Source of the DNA: Trichoplusia ni
Taxonomy: Eukaryota; Arthropoda; Insecta; Lepidoptera; Noctuidae
NCBI RefSeq assembly: GCF_003590095.1
Contig: NC_039493.1
Coordinates: 5,642,001 to 5,706,000 of the forward strand
Length of the DNA stretch: 64,000 nt
Direction of reading: 5' to 3'
Below, piece after piece: positions 25,692 to 37,690 of the stretch. The position numbers and the translations under genes are program-made. The notes below the pieces were generated by a model that was not told where the DNA came from, did no database searches, and worked only from the letters and a program-made list of their open reading frames with translations. The stretch's first letter is position 1, and each line of letters opens with the position of its first letter.

Positions 25692-26045
25692 GCAGAAAGA
25701 GCGATCTTGGCAGCTAAATATCTGCCATCAATGGGTTAAATTTAAGGGTACAAAATATATTGCCTGGGGACTTGGTGTCATACAAATCTATCGATGCAGT
25801 TTGCAATACAACGAGCCTGTGAATTATCCCATTGAGATTTTAAATTTATTGAACTTGCCAGCCATAGCCATACCATCACATAATTTGAACTGAAGTTTGG
25901 ATCTCCGATTATTCTGCTTCGTAACATAAGCCCACGACGGCTTTGTAGTGGCGCACGATTAGTCATAACAAAATTAATGAAACACCTGATTGAAGCCAGC
26001 ATCTTGAATGGCAGGTTTGACAAACATTGTCTGTACATGGCTTAA
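25692..26045 (+). pseudogene. Helitron Pif1-like helicase, C-terminal relic
   Basis: Relic of the superfamily 1B helicase domain of a Helitron RepHel protein. Read across three frames it gives, in the expected order: AERAILAAKYLP (25692 on, frame of 25692); ILPGDLVSYKSIDAV (25757-25801, a different frame); NEPVNYPIEILNLLNLPA (from about 25810, a third frame); and FELKFGSPIILLRNISP continuing through CSGARLVITKLMKHLIEAS to a stop at 26045. The families' usual forms are ERAILAPKN, SxDxV, NYPxEFLN and LKxGxPIxLLRN followed by a GTRL motif, so the match is strong. At least three frameshifts and the missing upstream Walker motifs mean it is dead. Confidence 0.85.
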
Positions 26046-29000
26046 TTTAGAAACACCGTGCTTTCAAACCTAAGTCATGTTTTTAAAACCACCCAGTTTG
26101 TTTTTATCGGCTAAAGACGGACTAAGAATATTGTACACTCTCTTGCGCTATTTTTTTTCAACTGCCCTAATAGTAAAGTTTTGTTGTTTAGATCTCTATC
26201 CGTCTAGATTTAATTGTATTTGTCACATTATTCTTTCAACACTTGTACACTGTTGCCTATTTTTCTCATTATTTGTCCTTTCGCAGGTCTGCTGGAAGAG
26301 ATTTCTTAAGAAATAAGCAGTACTTTTGTACACCTCTTTCGTATCATGTGTTATTTTAAGTTATCTGTGTACATAAATGGTAAATAAATAAATATTTAGC
26401 AATTGTTGGATTATTTTTGGATTTTCTTTGAAAGTCGTTTTAAAACATGTGACTTCACTAATTGGCCTGAATGTAATCGAGTTTTAAAGCGCCAGAGCAA
26501 AACACAAGTTTATTAGTAATAACGTAAGACGTTTTGTGAAAACATAATTGGATTTTAACTTAGACTCTGAGATGCGTGACTCCTGAGGTTTGGTTGCATT
26601 GTTACACGAGAAATTAGTAGCTTTTGGGAAACAAACTAATATATTACTGGTAAGAATTACTGAACAACTGGCTTACTAAGAGCAAAATTATATTTTATGA
26701 AATTTTTGAAGTCTGATATCGCTACCAACACTTTTGATACCTGAGTTCACTAACCAAACATTTAGAAGCGTAATACAAAAATAAAAAACGTCACGCAGAA
26801 ATACTGAAGTAAAAACTAATATGACAAGGGTCTCTAAGACCTATACTTGCTGTCTTTATTGCCTGTCACCAAAACTATTAGGACGTATACTTAGGACGTT
26901 TTATTTTTTAAATTTAAAAACGTACTCTCTCGTATTCAGAGTACGTGCCTTAACACACGACTGAGAGACTTAAAAAGAAAACTATTGTATTCGTCCCAAA
27001 TTTCGATAAATGGATATATATGGTAAAGTCCATAAATGGTCAGTCATCTACGGACCCACCGTCAATCGTAGCTTACTCACGAGTTTTCCAAACACTGTAT
27101 GACAAAAATGCCAAAAAACATTAGGACTCAGACAAAAATCTGCCAAAATTTTCGTACAAAAATTCCCTATCCAAATTGCCAAACAATAATTGTAGTCTTT
27201 TCTATAGAAAATTGAAAGGTCGTGAAACAATGCACACGCACACAGCGTCACTAACGAGCTACGGAGGTTTAATTACTCCGCGCAGATGTGACTTGTATTA
27301 ACACTATTGCCTCTCATTTTATTTGAAACGACGTTCTCGCTAACTGTACGCGAGTTGAAAAGAATTGTTTGTTGGAACGGCAAGTTAATTGATTTATAGA
27401 TATCTAGAATTTTAGAATTCATGTTCTAGCTACTGAAGATTTTTTTGAAATTTTGAATAATCACTCGAGTATTTGCAATTATAGAGTTTATACCGAAGAA
27501 GAATCACTCCTCTGCGTTAATTTTTGTTTTTAGAAAATACTATTAAGTTAATCCCGATCGAAATTATGAATGTTATCATGGAAACCTGTGCTTTCGAAAA
27601 GATACCGTTTTAAGTCGATGCTATTCATACACTTTACACGTTGCCACTTCACTTCTAACTTGACATATTAATAACATAGCATAGATGGTTCAACTAACAT
27701 TAAACTTAAAAGATGCAACGGTTTGCTCACGCATATTAATTAGGATAAGAGTCATTAATCATGAGCTGGCGCGGAGGCGTTTTCTCTTATCTTCACATTT
27801 TGTATCTTCAATATAAAGCACAACCCTGTCCCCAAAAAAAATATGCAGAGAGATAATCTTCACGTTTCGCCGAAAGAAAATCGTTACGAAAACAAGCGCC
27901 CTTATAAAAGAAATGTCCCTTCAACCCTATATCGGGCGCACCCTAAGACGTTACCTCGCCTCATCCCTTAACCGGCCTATTTTTAGACCTCACCTTGAAC
28001 TTTCAAAGTCAGTAATGCCTGTCGGGGTGCAGAACAAGTTATTGAACTGGAAGATATTTTCTTCATGTTGAAAAACTTCCATATTCTAGTCTTAATTAGC
28101 TAGTAAAGGTAAAGCGTGATACCAGCCTATGAGCCATAGCTAGGAAAGGCCTCTCGGAGAATTCAGATCGCAACATTTGGAATATAGGTTTCTTAACCAT
28201 ATTTTCCTTTATTATTTCCCAGCTCGTTTCCCAACTACTGTTCACGAGACGGTAGACTGTTGTTAATGAGAGATATGAACGGATAGAAGGATAGACAGCC
28301 TTAGTGATGATTTACCCTTGAGCACTAAAAATACTAAAAAGCTTGGCAAACCTATAAAGAGGTTTTATTTTAGATGTGGGACTCAACATATTTTGTGTAC
28401 GACAGTCCATCTTTTCAATTACATAAAAAGCTTTATGTTATGACATACTTCGTTATCCAATATATCTCCAAATGTACCGAAAACATCTCCAATTTATCGA
28501 CATAAACGAAATAATGTAACCTACATACTCGTATCAAAACCAACACCATTTGAATCAATCGATCCAAGGGATTTGCGATATTTGTTCACTTGTTACCGAA
28601 GTTCCGTTCAATTCTAAATTCTTTATTATTATTAGGTGTAACAATGGGAGAAATGTATGAATTCCTTTCTACGAGTATTTGATTAAACAATTGTTTCATT
28701 TATTGAATAGCTTTAATCAGACTAAGTGGTCAACACTTTTTGGTCTACTGTTAATTGTTTAATTTATTCAATGTAACATGGTCTTCGATCAAGATGATAC
28801 GATCAAAAAGGTTGTATTTGAAAATTGTTTTCTTTTTTTTAGTTTTGTGGCTTGGTCTGAGATGCTCATATTGGGTATATGTATGTTTATTCGCAGACAC
28901 ACTTAACAACCTCCGATAAGCAAGAGTATCGATACACCACATAACATCTAAGCATCCTTTCTAAGATAAGAAAGAAAATTTGAGAATGCGTCTCCTATCT

Positions 29001-31992
29001 TATCTATAATAAAGATCTGAAACAACCGAAAGCGTAAGAGCATTTCGAAGCCTTCAATGTCTCAATAAACGTTTTCAAAGTTAAGAGGAATTTACAACCG
29101 AAACCAACAGCCCCCGCCGATAAAAGGCGCCACTTATGGCCGTATTAACGTCACAAGATATGACATTACCCTTAAGATTACAACGTACGAGCATAATCAC
29201 GAAACTCCCCTGTTTAGCATAAAAACATTCGACGAAAATGTTACGTTTTCAGGCACGCTATCTCAAGAAAATATTCACCAAAGACATTTGAATAATGGCA
29301 ATTTAGCCGAAGTAATTTGATCCCGATGCTTCTTTATTGCGACCTAAATATCTAGAGACAATCAAATCAAATAACAGAATTGGACGAATACGTCAATCTA
29401 ATAGGCTATTAATTTGACGTCCGAGAGATGAAAAAGCCCATTCGGTCAAGTAATTGCATTAATTTACTAAAGTTACTGCTTCTAAAAACCTTAATAAGCC
29501 CGCTTTATTACCGGCGTTAACTAATCCATTTCACTTCATACTTCACCCAATTCATTAAACCTCACTTTATTGCAAAACAAAAAGCAGCCAAAAAGGAAAT
29601 GTTTACCGAACCTTCCACAGGCTCCCGTTAAGTGACTTTCGCCGAATAAAGCGAATGAGTGCGATAAATTGTATCGAAACAAAAATGTACCATTTGGCAC
29701 CAAAACTCTGGAAACAACCATTCAAACTTGAAGGTATTTGGTACAGAAAAGACTCTAGTATTCAGGGAAATATCGAGGCAGCGCTCTAAACGTCGTATAA
29801 TTTGTCAAAAAAGGTTTTTCGCATTTTACTTGGGAGAGAAATCTTTTTCGTGTTGAAGTCGCGTCTGTGTAAGTGTGAGACCTCTTTCGACTAGCCTTTG
29901 TGCTTGCCGCAGTCACGTGAAGTGCAATTAGAAACTTTATGAATGTCTCTTGGATGAAATGGGATAATGTGGTGTTTTATACTCTCGCTGTATTTTTGTG
30001 AAGAGCTCTTCTGCAGATAGGAAATTAAAACCGTTGCATGTATCAATTTGATATTCTGGTCGGACGGGAAAAACATTGTGAAATGAAACAGGAGAATGGA
30101 ATGAATGGGGTTCCAGTTCATATGTCCAAATGTTTGTTCTAAATGCACATGTTTGGTTATTTTTTACCAAAGAGGATTTTAGAGTACATTTTGATGTTGT
30201 ATTAAATCAGGGAATGATAGGCCATGTTTTAAAGATCATAATTTTAAAAATACTTTATGTGGGATGTTTTTTCTGGCAACAGGTCTATTTAGCAAGATTG
30301 ATGTGTTTTTGACAAATTCTTCTACCTGTATAGGTTCTTACGTAGATGGTTTTAAAAACAAGTAGAACAATTTATTGTATCAAACATGACAACATCTTGA
30401 CATGACATGAATATTGTCTTCCAAGGAATGGACACTAAACTTTTTTTTTGTCCGGAGACAAACTTATGCATTTTTTTAAGTCCTTGAATAACGGTACAAC
30501 TTGTGGCTAATTCCGTATCATGATTAAATCTCCTCAAATTCAACCCAACAAAAATAGCCAGGGTAAATTCGTAAACACAGCAAAATATAATTTCGGGCAA
30601 TATATCTGAACGGGTCGTCTTTATAATGGCTTCATTATGCGGGCACACTGTCCCGGGTAATTACAAATGATACCTTAATTAGATAATTATAATTAAGCTT
30701 TAATATATGTTGTTCGCTTTCATTGTACTCCGAAGGACAAAATTTTGTATCAAGCATTCGATCAAGGAGCGAAAAACAAATGAGCATCGCTCTAAATTTA
30801 TATTACACAGATAAGATACACGTCTGAATCTTTCTATGACATTTGTAATAGAAATAATAATCCTTTAGATTAGTATTTATCATTCAAACATAGGGTAAAT
30901 TAAAACTGTATCTGGAATAGGATTAGTGCCATATTTCTATACAATTTCATAAGGACATATGTATTTCTATAGAATCATAAGGTTTTTATTTCAAGAACCG
31001 TCTTTTCAGTCATCTCAAAACAGACCTTAATATTAATGACTCCAGTTACTAGGGGTATTTTACGTCGGATACATGAACTGGGCTGCTTTTGTAAGACGAC
31101 TAAAAAATCACGGTGTATAAAGACGAAACGCCGCTTATTCCACCCTCCAATCATCAAAAACTTTTCAAAAGTTTCTTTGCAAAAAGAAGCAACAAAACTG
31201 TCGGTAAAATCAAATAAAATAGTTCCCGACGCATTTTTTTACCTTTCCAACCAAGTTATAAAGTGCTAACTCAACATCAGACAACAACGTTATCCCCTTT
31301 TACGAAAACATTTTCTATGTTTATTTAATAATAGTTGTATTTACTTGACTAATATTTGAGGCGAGATAAGAAGATGTTTTTTTAAGACATTAATTGTGAC
31401 AAATATACTAACAAGAAAATAGTTAACATTATAAAAAAGTTTCTAAGAAATATTAGCTTTGAACCCACGCAGACAAAGTAGGGGACAACAACTAGTAGTC
31501 GACAGTTTTTTTTTAATAATAAATCTGTTCACTAATACAGAACTTCGTACATCAGTCCAACTCACATAAATAAGTCGTAAGTAAGCATACCATACAATAA
31601 AAACTCTTTAGTCAACAATTTCGGTAAATATTAAAACACAGTTCCAGAAGAACTAGTTATCATCTCCATAACCAACTCTTTAATCTAATATACTCTCTTA
31701 CTATACATCAGAACTATATATTTAGTAACTACGAGTACGTCCCCATAAATCGGGTGGCAACATGTTAGAAAGATTTCCGTGTCATTTGGCTCGGTATATT
31801 GATGACGCTGGCCTGTTTCGAGCCGTTACCTTAACGATAGACGACCAAGAATGTATAAAATGTACTACAACTATTACAGAAGCGAGGTTCGAAGATATTA
31901 TGAAGTTTGTCAAAAAACTGTGATGGAAAAAGGTTTCTGTTCTTATTTGATATAATTCGGAATTATATATTCTCGGAAGATTATAATAATTA
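26046..31992. other. Long noncoding stretch; no gene or repeat named
   Basis: About 6 kb of AT-rich DNA with only short frames on both strands (the longest is 98 codons at 30352-30648, minus, with no recognisable content). No inverted-repeat ends, SINE boxes or protein motifs were seen by eye. Highly diverged repeats may be missed. Confidence 0.45.
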
Positions 31993-32280
31993 CTAGCTTT
32001 CCCGGCGGACTTCGTACCGCCTTAGAGTCGATGATAATATTGCTGATTGTTTTTAAGTACTGATTTCAAGTTGTAGGTTGTAAATAAGAAACACATGATT
32101 TACTAATATTGCCGATTGAATTAGTTTTTATGCTAATTGCGTCCCTTCAGCAAGATCACAACCACCTTCATATACATCTACTGCAACTTAGAGCCAATCT
32201 CATGGGTGCTGCCAATAGACATCTTGTTTATTTTTGATTTTGACCGATTTAATGGTACTACCTTCATGTATTACTGCTAC

Positions 32281-32564
32281 CTGCTCTACTGGTAATCCCC
32301 TCATGATTGCTACCTACTCTAAGGTCCCACCCTACTCTCACGCGTACAGTACCTGCTACCCAGCTACAACCCTCACTGCTCTACTGGTAATCCCCTCATG
32401 ACTGCTACCTACTCTAAGGTCCCACCCTACTCTCACGCGTACAGTACCTGCTACCCAGCTACAACCCTCACTGCTCTACTGGTAATCCCCTCATGACTGC
32501 TACCTACTCTAAGGTCCCACCCTACTCTCACGCGTACAGTACCTGCTACCCAGCTACAACCCTC
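32281..32564 (+). repeat. 95-bp tandem repeat, 3 copies
   Basis: Units start at 32281, 32376 and 32471 with CTGCTCTACTGGTAATCCCC and are near identical. They end in CCCAGCTACAACCCTCA, the same ending as the 96-bp units that follow, so the two arrays are diverged forms of one ancestral unit. Confidence 0.95.
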
Positions 32565-33464
32565 ATGAAATACTACTATCTGATCTCTTGATACCACCCT
32601 CATCAACTACGGCTACGTGCTCTCCTAGTACCGCCCTCGTGCTCCCCAGCAACAACCCTCATGAAATACTACTATCTGATCTCCTGGTACCACCCTAATC
32701 AACTACGGCTACGTGCTCTCCTGGTACCGCCCTCGTGCTCCCCAGCAACAACCCTCATGAAATACTACTATCTGATCTCCTGGTATCACCCTAATCAACT
32801 ACGGCTACGTGCTCTCCTGGTACCGCCCTCGTGCTCCCCAGCTACAACCCTCATGAAATACTACTACCTGATCTCCTGGTACCACCCTAATCAACTACGG
32901 CTACGTGCTCTCCTGGTACCACCCTCGTGCTCCCCAGCAACAACCCTCATGAAATACTACTATCTGATCTCCTGGTACCACCCTAATCAACTACGGCTAC
33001 GTGCTCTCCTGGTACCGCCCTCGTGCTCCCCAGCTACAACCCTCATGAAATACTACTATCTGATCTCCTGGTACCACCCTAATCAACTACGGCTACGTGC
33101 ACCTCTGGTACCGCCCTCGTGCTCCCCAGCTACAACCCTCATAAAATACTACTATCTGATCTCCTGGTACCACCCTAATCAACTACGGCTACGTGCTCTC
33201 CTGGTACCGCCCTCGTGCTCCCCAGCAACAACCCTCATGAAATACTACTATCTGATCTCCTAGTACCACCCTAATCAACTACGGCTACGTGCTCTCCTGG
33301 TACCGCCCTCGTGCTCCCCAGCTACAACCCTCATGAAATACTACTATCTGATCTCCTGGTACCACCCTAATCAACTACGGCTACGTGCTCTCCTGGTACC
33401 GCCCTCGTGCTCCCCAGCTACAACCCTCATGAAATACTACTATCTGATCACCTGGTATCACCCT
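32565..33464 (+). repeat. 96-bp tandem repeat, 9 copies plus a part copy
   Basis: Units start at 32565, 32661, 32757, 32853, 32949, 33045, 33141, 33237, 33333 and (partial) 33429, mostly beginning ATGAAATACTACTATCTGAT. Differences between units are few single bases (for example CAGCAAC/CAGCTAC, CTAGTACC/CTGGTACC), so expansion is recent. Each unit itself contains two related halves ending in TGCTCTCCTGGTACC.CCCT or CTGATCTCCTGGTACCACCCT. Because 96 is a multiple of three, one frame stays open from 32661 to 33263, giving a 32-residue repeat that I regard as a by-product. Confidence 0.95.
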
Positions 33465-33894
33465 ATAGACAACAAAAGTTTGACATGTAATAAACAAATC
33501 AGCATTTTGCAAATACTCGAAAATACAATAGTTGTTTCCAAATGACGTCATTTGGGGCAGACATTATCGAAGAAGAAGGATTTAATCCAACATTTAAGGT
33601 AATATTGATTTCTTACAAATATCAATTTGTCATCCATACGTCATTACATAGCTGTCATTTGCGTTTTGTTATTCCAAGTCTGATTCTTTTTTGTTATACT
33701 ACGTTTTATAGTGACTGACGTTTCATGTTAAGTCACACGGGAACGCTGTCGAACGGCATAAAAAGTAAATCCTATGTCCGTCTCCTGGCTCTAAGCTACC
33801 TCCCTACTAATTTTCAGCCAAATCTGTTCTGCCGTTCTTGAGTTATAAGTGGTGTAACTAACACGACTTTATTTTATATATATAATAATATAGA

Positions 33895-34644
33895 TGTTGG
33901 CAAACAATATAATGACAAGCTTGTGCTTGCAATTCGATCCCCCACAAAACTAGAAATAGACTTACCGCTTAGACTCAGCCCTTAGAGGCAAAGTTGTTTA
34001 TTAGCTTCAAGCTAAAAATTAGTATGGTTTTACAAAACAAATTTTAACAATTAATACTAACCTAGAACGTGTTATATAACTATAGCAAGGGGTCCAAAAC
34101 AAAGTTACCTGTAAATAAATAAGGAACTAGCACTTGAGCCAAAAGAAGGCAACAAAAAAGAACCATAACTTTATGACCTTAACAATCGTTGCTTAACATC
34201 GATCTTTAGTTGTATTTTTATAGTGACACACAGACTGCGGTGCCTCAGCCCTAAAAATCACATCTCCTTGCCACAAACTTAAAACATTTACGAAGATAAA
34301 TATTTCATAACATATTTTCCAGAAACATCAAAGCCATGAGCGTTACCTCAAACTATTCGAAAGAAAGTTAATCGCCCATTGAAAATGTTTTTCAAACGTT
34401 CGACATATTTTTTTCCTCCTAATAGTTTTCCAGCAGTTTTATGGTTCGGAAGTTATTGATTTTGCCTTTGTATGAAAATATTAGCGTATGTTTTGAAAAG
34501 GTTGAAATATGTTTCAATAGACATTTTAAGACCTATTACCGAAAACATATATTTGAAGTTAACAGATTACTCATGAAATATACTAAGATACTCAGGTAAT
34601 GCGACACGACCAGAAAAGATCAGGCGCCCAACCCACATATTTCG
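33895..34644. other. Noncoding; nothing recognised
   Basis: AT-rich, short frames only. Confidence 0.5.
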
Positions 34645-34756
34645 TGCCGTCCGAAGCATTATAATTTTGCAAACATGCAAAAAGTCGGTGTATGACTTGG
34701 GATTGAACTAGAGTCCTATTAGCAGTCCTGCAGTCTTACCATTAGGCTATCACAGC
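34645..34756 (-). repeat. tRNA-derived SINE fragment
   Basis: On the minus strand a box-A-like TAGCCTAATGGT (34750-34739) is followed about 30 bases later by a box-B-like AGTTCAATCCC (34709-34699), the spacing of an internal RNA polymerase III promoter. It does not fold as a full tRNA by eye. Sequence beyond box B down to about 34620 may be its body. Confidence 0.55.
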
Positions 34757-35342
34757 AAATTAACATTAATTTAATAACATAACACACTTATCGCATGCAC
34801 ACTCATGGGATTTCCTAATAAGTTGCATACGTTGCGTAAAGAGTAGGTATCACTTATAATGTAGTTCTATCATGCAATTAGACAACTACTGGTAAATTAA
34901 CTAAAGTTGGCGCTCCTTGACTTACAATCAGTAGTATCGTAATAGACTGCAATGATGTACAGGAGAAAACAAGAGACGCTCAAGAGTCGAAAAGAACATT
35001 GTAGTACATTCTGGAATCAATAAAGGTAGGTGAGGAAATTCAAAATGAACGCAATAAATATTTACGAACTTGAAAACTAAATAAACAAAAGATAAGTCCT
35101 AAAATACTTTAAACACAAACATTGGACATTTGCAGATGATTTAGGGAGAAAGTTTTTAAACTCGGCCCCCTCTGAACAATACTTTATTTAGAAGTTTGGG
35201 CTCTTAGTCTTTCTGAATACCATTAACGTTTAAATTAGGTGTCTTAAATAACTCTTATTTCAGCGGCATTGTTGGGGCAATACTGAAAACAAAACAGGTT
35301 CAAATATAGTGATGAAATGCAAATCATTCCATTCGCGTGTAG
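34757..35342. other. Noncoding; nothing recognised
   Basis: AT-rich, with no repeat or coding content recognised. Confidence 0.5.
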
Positions 35343-35840
35343 GTCGTCAGAAGTTCTACAACTCGACGATTAGTATCCAAGCGACACTCAAAGCGTGTAG
35401 TTCGTGCAAAGTTTGGCGTCATTGAAGACAAAGTGTTCAAGTATTGGAGACTTGCATTATTTCGTCCACAAATAGCCAACAATGGGCGAAACGTACCAAA
35501 AAATAAAACAGTGTTTTTTCGTGTATACGCAAGAAATAGTAATGACTCCAAAATAGGCCAAATTAATCTTTATTCAAACGAAATGGAATATACTATTGCA
35601 CAATCCCAATTAGAAGAACATTCTATAGCATACAAGACGATCAATAGCAACTGGCACGTCAATAACAGCAGCATTCTGACGTTCGAAGACTGGAATGCAT
35701 TTCACAAAGCGAGGCTACGGTATCCTGTGGGCCTAGCATCATCACTCCAAGTAAGATTGAAGTCATTGTGGAAGGGAGAGAGCGTTATACGTCATGTAGT
35801 CAGTTGTCTCGCTTCCACAACTTCAATAGTTTCACTTTGA
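35343..35840 (+). other. Unassigned open frame, 165 codons, possibly an exon
   Basis: The frame opens right after an in-frame TAG that is also a possible acceptor (CGCGTGTAG at 35342) and stays open to the stop at 35840. A good donor (CTCCAA|GTAAGA at 35751) would cut it to 136 codons, in phase zero at both ends. The predicted protein starts very basic (RRLVSKRHSKRVVR), then has KYWRLALFRPQIANNGR and LTFEDWNAFHKARLRYP, which look like a folded domain. Base composition is less AT-rich than the surroundings. I recognise no family. It could be an exon of an unknown gene, an old inserted (element or viral) coding piece, or chance. Confidence 0.3.
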
Positions 35841-36343
35841 GGAGTTTCGGTAGGCTTTTACGAGTACGCGTGAGGTACGATCGTCGTCAGCATACCACGC
35901 AGTCAACGCACCGCTCAAGCCTTTGACATTCGATATAGGAGGATTTTGAGTTCCGATTTACCCTTTGAGTATCGCACCCTTAAAACTTACTTTACTACTA
36001 TCTAATTATAACATATTGGTAAAAAAAATATTCTACACGTCTTCATAGAATCACTCTCAATCTTTCTTTCAAGAAGTTTCACCTAAAGAACATAAAGTTA
36101 AATTGTTTCTCAAAACTGCATCTTCCAACAAAATATAATAAAGTCAGGTTGAACTGATAATGCTCTTACATCGTTAATGAACGTATCGTCAGCAACAAAA
36201 AACTATACACAAACTCCAATTTACTGAAAGCTACAAAGATTAATCGATAAAAAGATTTGTATTCTTTTAATATGCAAGAAGCATGAATTGGATAACATTT
36301 GCTATTTGATCAAATAATACAATGAAAAAAAACAAATTTAAGA
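35841..36343. other. Noncoding; nothing recognised
   Basis: No gene or repeat seen. The first 100 bases keep the raised GC content of the preceding open frame. Confidence 0.45.
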
Positions 36344-36410
36344 CAGGACTCGAACTTGCGACTCCTAAATATCTTAAATGTCAGTGTTCAGGTAGTTAAT
36401 GGTAAAATTC
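36344..36410 (-). repeat. tRNA-like SINE fragment
   Basis: The minus strand carries AAGTTCGAGTCCTGTC (36358-36343), a good box B, preceded by ACCATTAACTACCTGAACA. Box A is poor, so only part of the head survives. Confidence 0.4.
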
Positions 36411-36744
36411 TGGATTTAAATTAAGTAATCAACTTCATAAAAGAAGAATTATCAACGCTAAAGTTTGTAGGTACTGATGTTTGTTCCTCCTTCATGCAAA
36501 TAAATAATAGTTCAAAAAAACTAAAAATCACGCTTTTTATAGAAAACCGAAATAAAAAATTAATTTAAATGAATTTAAATTAAGAAAACACTGTTAAAAG
36601 TTTCAATGAATATAAATTAATAATAGTGCGAATAAAAAGAATTATTTTATTTAAAAAAAAGCCTGTTTTAGTATTATTTATTTTCTACTTTTTAGCTTGG
36701 ATTATTTATAATGGCTTTTTTTTAATTTTAAACTATTGCACGAC

Positions 36745-37000
36745 TCATGATGCGAAGCATCAGAGAATGCTTTACGATCGATTTTTTTATATATAAATTA
36801 ACAAAAATCATATTTTGCAAATTAGAAAATGGAATAATTTTATCAAATCAGTGTATTGTCATCGGTCCTCAATAAATCTACAAAGTTTGAACGAAATCTG
36901 GCCGTTTAAAGTGGGTCAAAATCGCTCCCAAAGAAGTCGGTTACAAACATACAAACAAACATACAGGTGAAGCTAATGAAAAGCGTGTAAAAACACTGAA
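36745..37000 (+). repeat. Dispersed repeat, LINE-tail-like
   Basis: The order ATGATGCGAAGCATCAGAGAATGC, GTCATCGGTCCTCAATAAATCTACAAAGTTTGAACGAAATCTGG, AAAGAAGTCGGTTACAAACATACAAACAAACATACAGGTGAAGC matches a repeat type common in moths. Call by recall; no second copy in the window. Confidence 0.5.
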
Positions 37001-37595
37001 CTTATTTAGACGAGGCTTAGGTCACGAATAGTTTATAACCAGGATTGACACAATACATAGTATAGTTTTTATCCCGATTTTATATTTCGTAGGATCATAT
37101 TCGATCTGCAGCGAGAGAGCCCACGGGCAACGCTGGTAAATATAATGAATGATATTTAGAAGGCTTTTAAATCTGACAGGCTTTTGTTGCTAACTGTACT
37201 GCAACCAAGAAATTGAATTAATTCGCGGCTTCTCAAAGGGAGTACATTACGACGGTTCGTTTGTGCGGTTTCTGTGTAATATCTTAGATGGCTCGAGACT
37301 TTGAGAGTCTCTCATTGTTAATATTTTATCAGATTTAAGGTGCAGTTAGTGTATTATGTTATTATTATTACGTGATACCAACATTTATTAATGTAAACGT
37401 CGGTTTCGTGTTGCTTTGGTTCAATTATATAAAAATTGTGTTTTGTAAAGTATTTTGTTTTGTACAACTGAAAAAAGAAATTTACAAGGACTTGTGATGT
37501 AGATGGTTCCGTACAAACTCACCGTCAAATTTGACTGCAACAAAGTTACTTTCCCTCGATAAGTATTTATTTAATAGTTAGTAATTAAGTAAATC

Positions 37596-37690
37596 TGTCT
37601 AAATTTCAACTTTCTATCTATCACGGCTCGTGAGATGGAGTCTGGTGTCGGAGGGACGGACAAACAGACATACAACCTTTGTAATTTCTG
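37596..37690 (+). repeat. RTE-type LINE 3'-tail fragment
   Basis: CAACTTTCTATCTATCACGGCTCGTGAGATGGAGTCTGG followed by GGAGGGACGGACAAACAGAC is the usual tail motif of RTE-like elements. The related end segment ACGGAACCCCATTACTGAGACTCCG appears at 38198-38222, separated by about 500 bases. Confidence 0.5.

Larger units (their letters stand above)
23911..26045 (+). mobile_element. Remnant Helitron with helicase fragment
   Basis: The left end starts TCTATC after an A and runs into TATATATAAAAATG, GCTGTTCGTTAGTCTCACTAAAACTCGA and GTTTAAACGGTGAGAA. The same string, inverted, is the left half of the element at 46720-46911. A MITE interrupts it at 24092-24768. Further right a possible N-terminus starts MTKKR near 24938, and the helicase C-terminus lies at 25692-26045. 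A full RepHel protein would need about 4-5 kb, so most of it has been deleted. No convincing 3' CTRR end was found after 26045. Joining the left end and the helicase into one element is an inference from order and orientation. Confidence 0.6.
31993..33894 (-). mobile_element. Non-autonomous Helitron-like element with internal minisatellite
   Basis: On the minus strand it begins TCTATATTATTATATATA after an A (33894-33893, with the flanking base at 33895). It continues through AGTCGTGTTAGTTAC and CTCAAGAACGGCAGAACAGATTTGGCTGAAAATT and ends GGCGGTACGAAGTCCGCC GGGAAAG CTAG at 31993, followed by T. The 18 bases before GGGAAAG form a perfect 5-bp-stem hairpin just upstream of CTAG, the Helitron 3' signature. 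There is no coding sequence of its own. About 1.2 kb of its 1.9 kb is tandem repeat (32281-33464). Shared end rules with 22624, 23911 and 46720 suggest related families. Confidence 0.7.

Noticed and set aside
30352..30648. 98-codon minus-strand frame
   Set aside because: No family resemblance, no splice signals; consistent with chance in a 6-kb empty stretch.
32661..33263. 200-codon repetitive open frame
   Set aside because: It is the 96-bp minisatellite read in its one open frame. The first and eighth units carry stops in that frame, and it lies inside a non-coding transposon.
32281..33464. CRISPR-like array
   Set aside because: The repeats are contiguous 95/96-bp units without unique spacers, in a eukaryotic genome.
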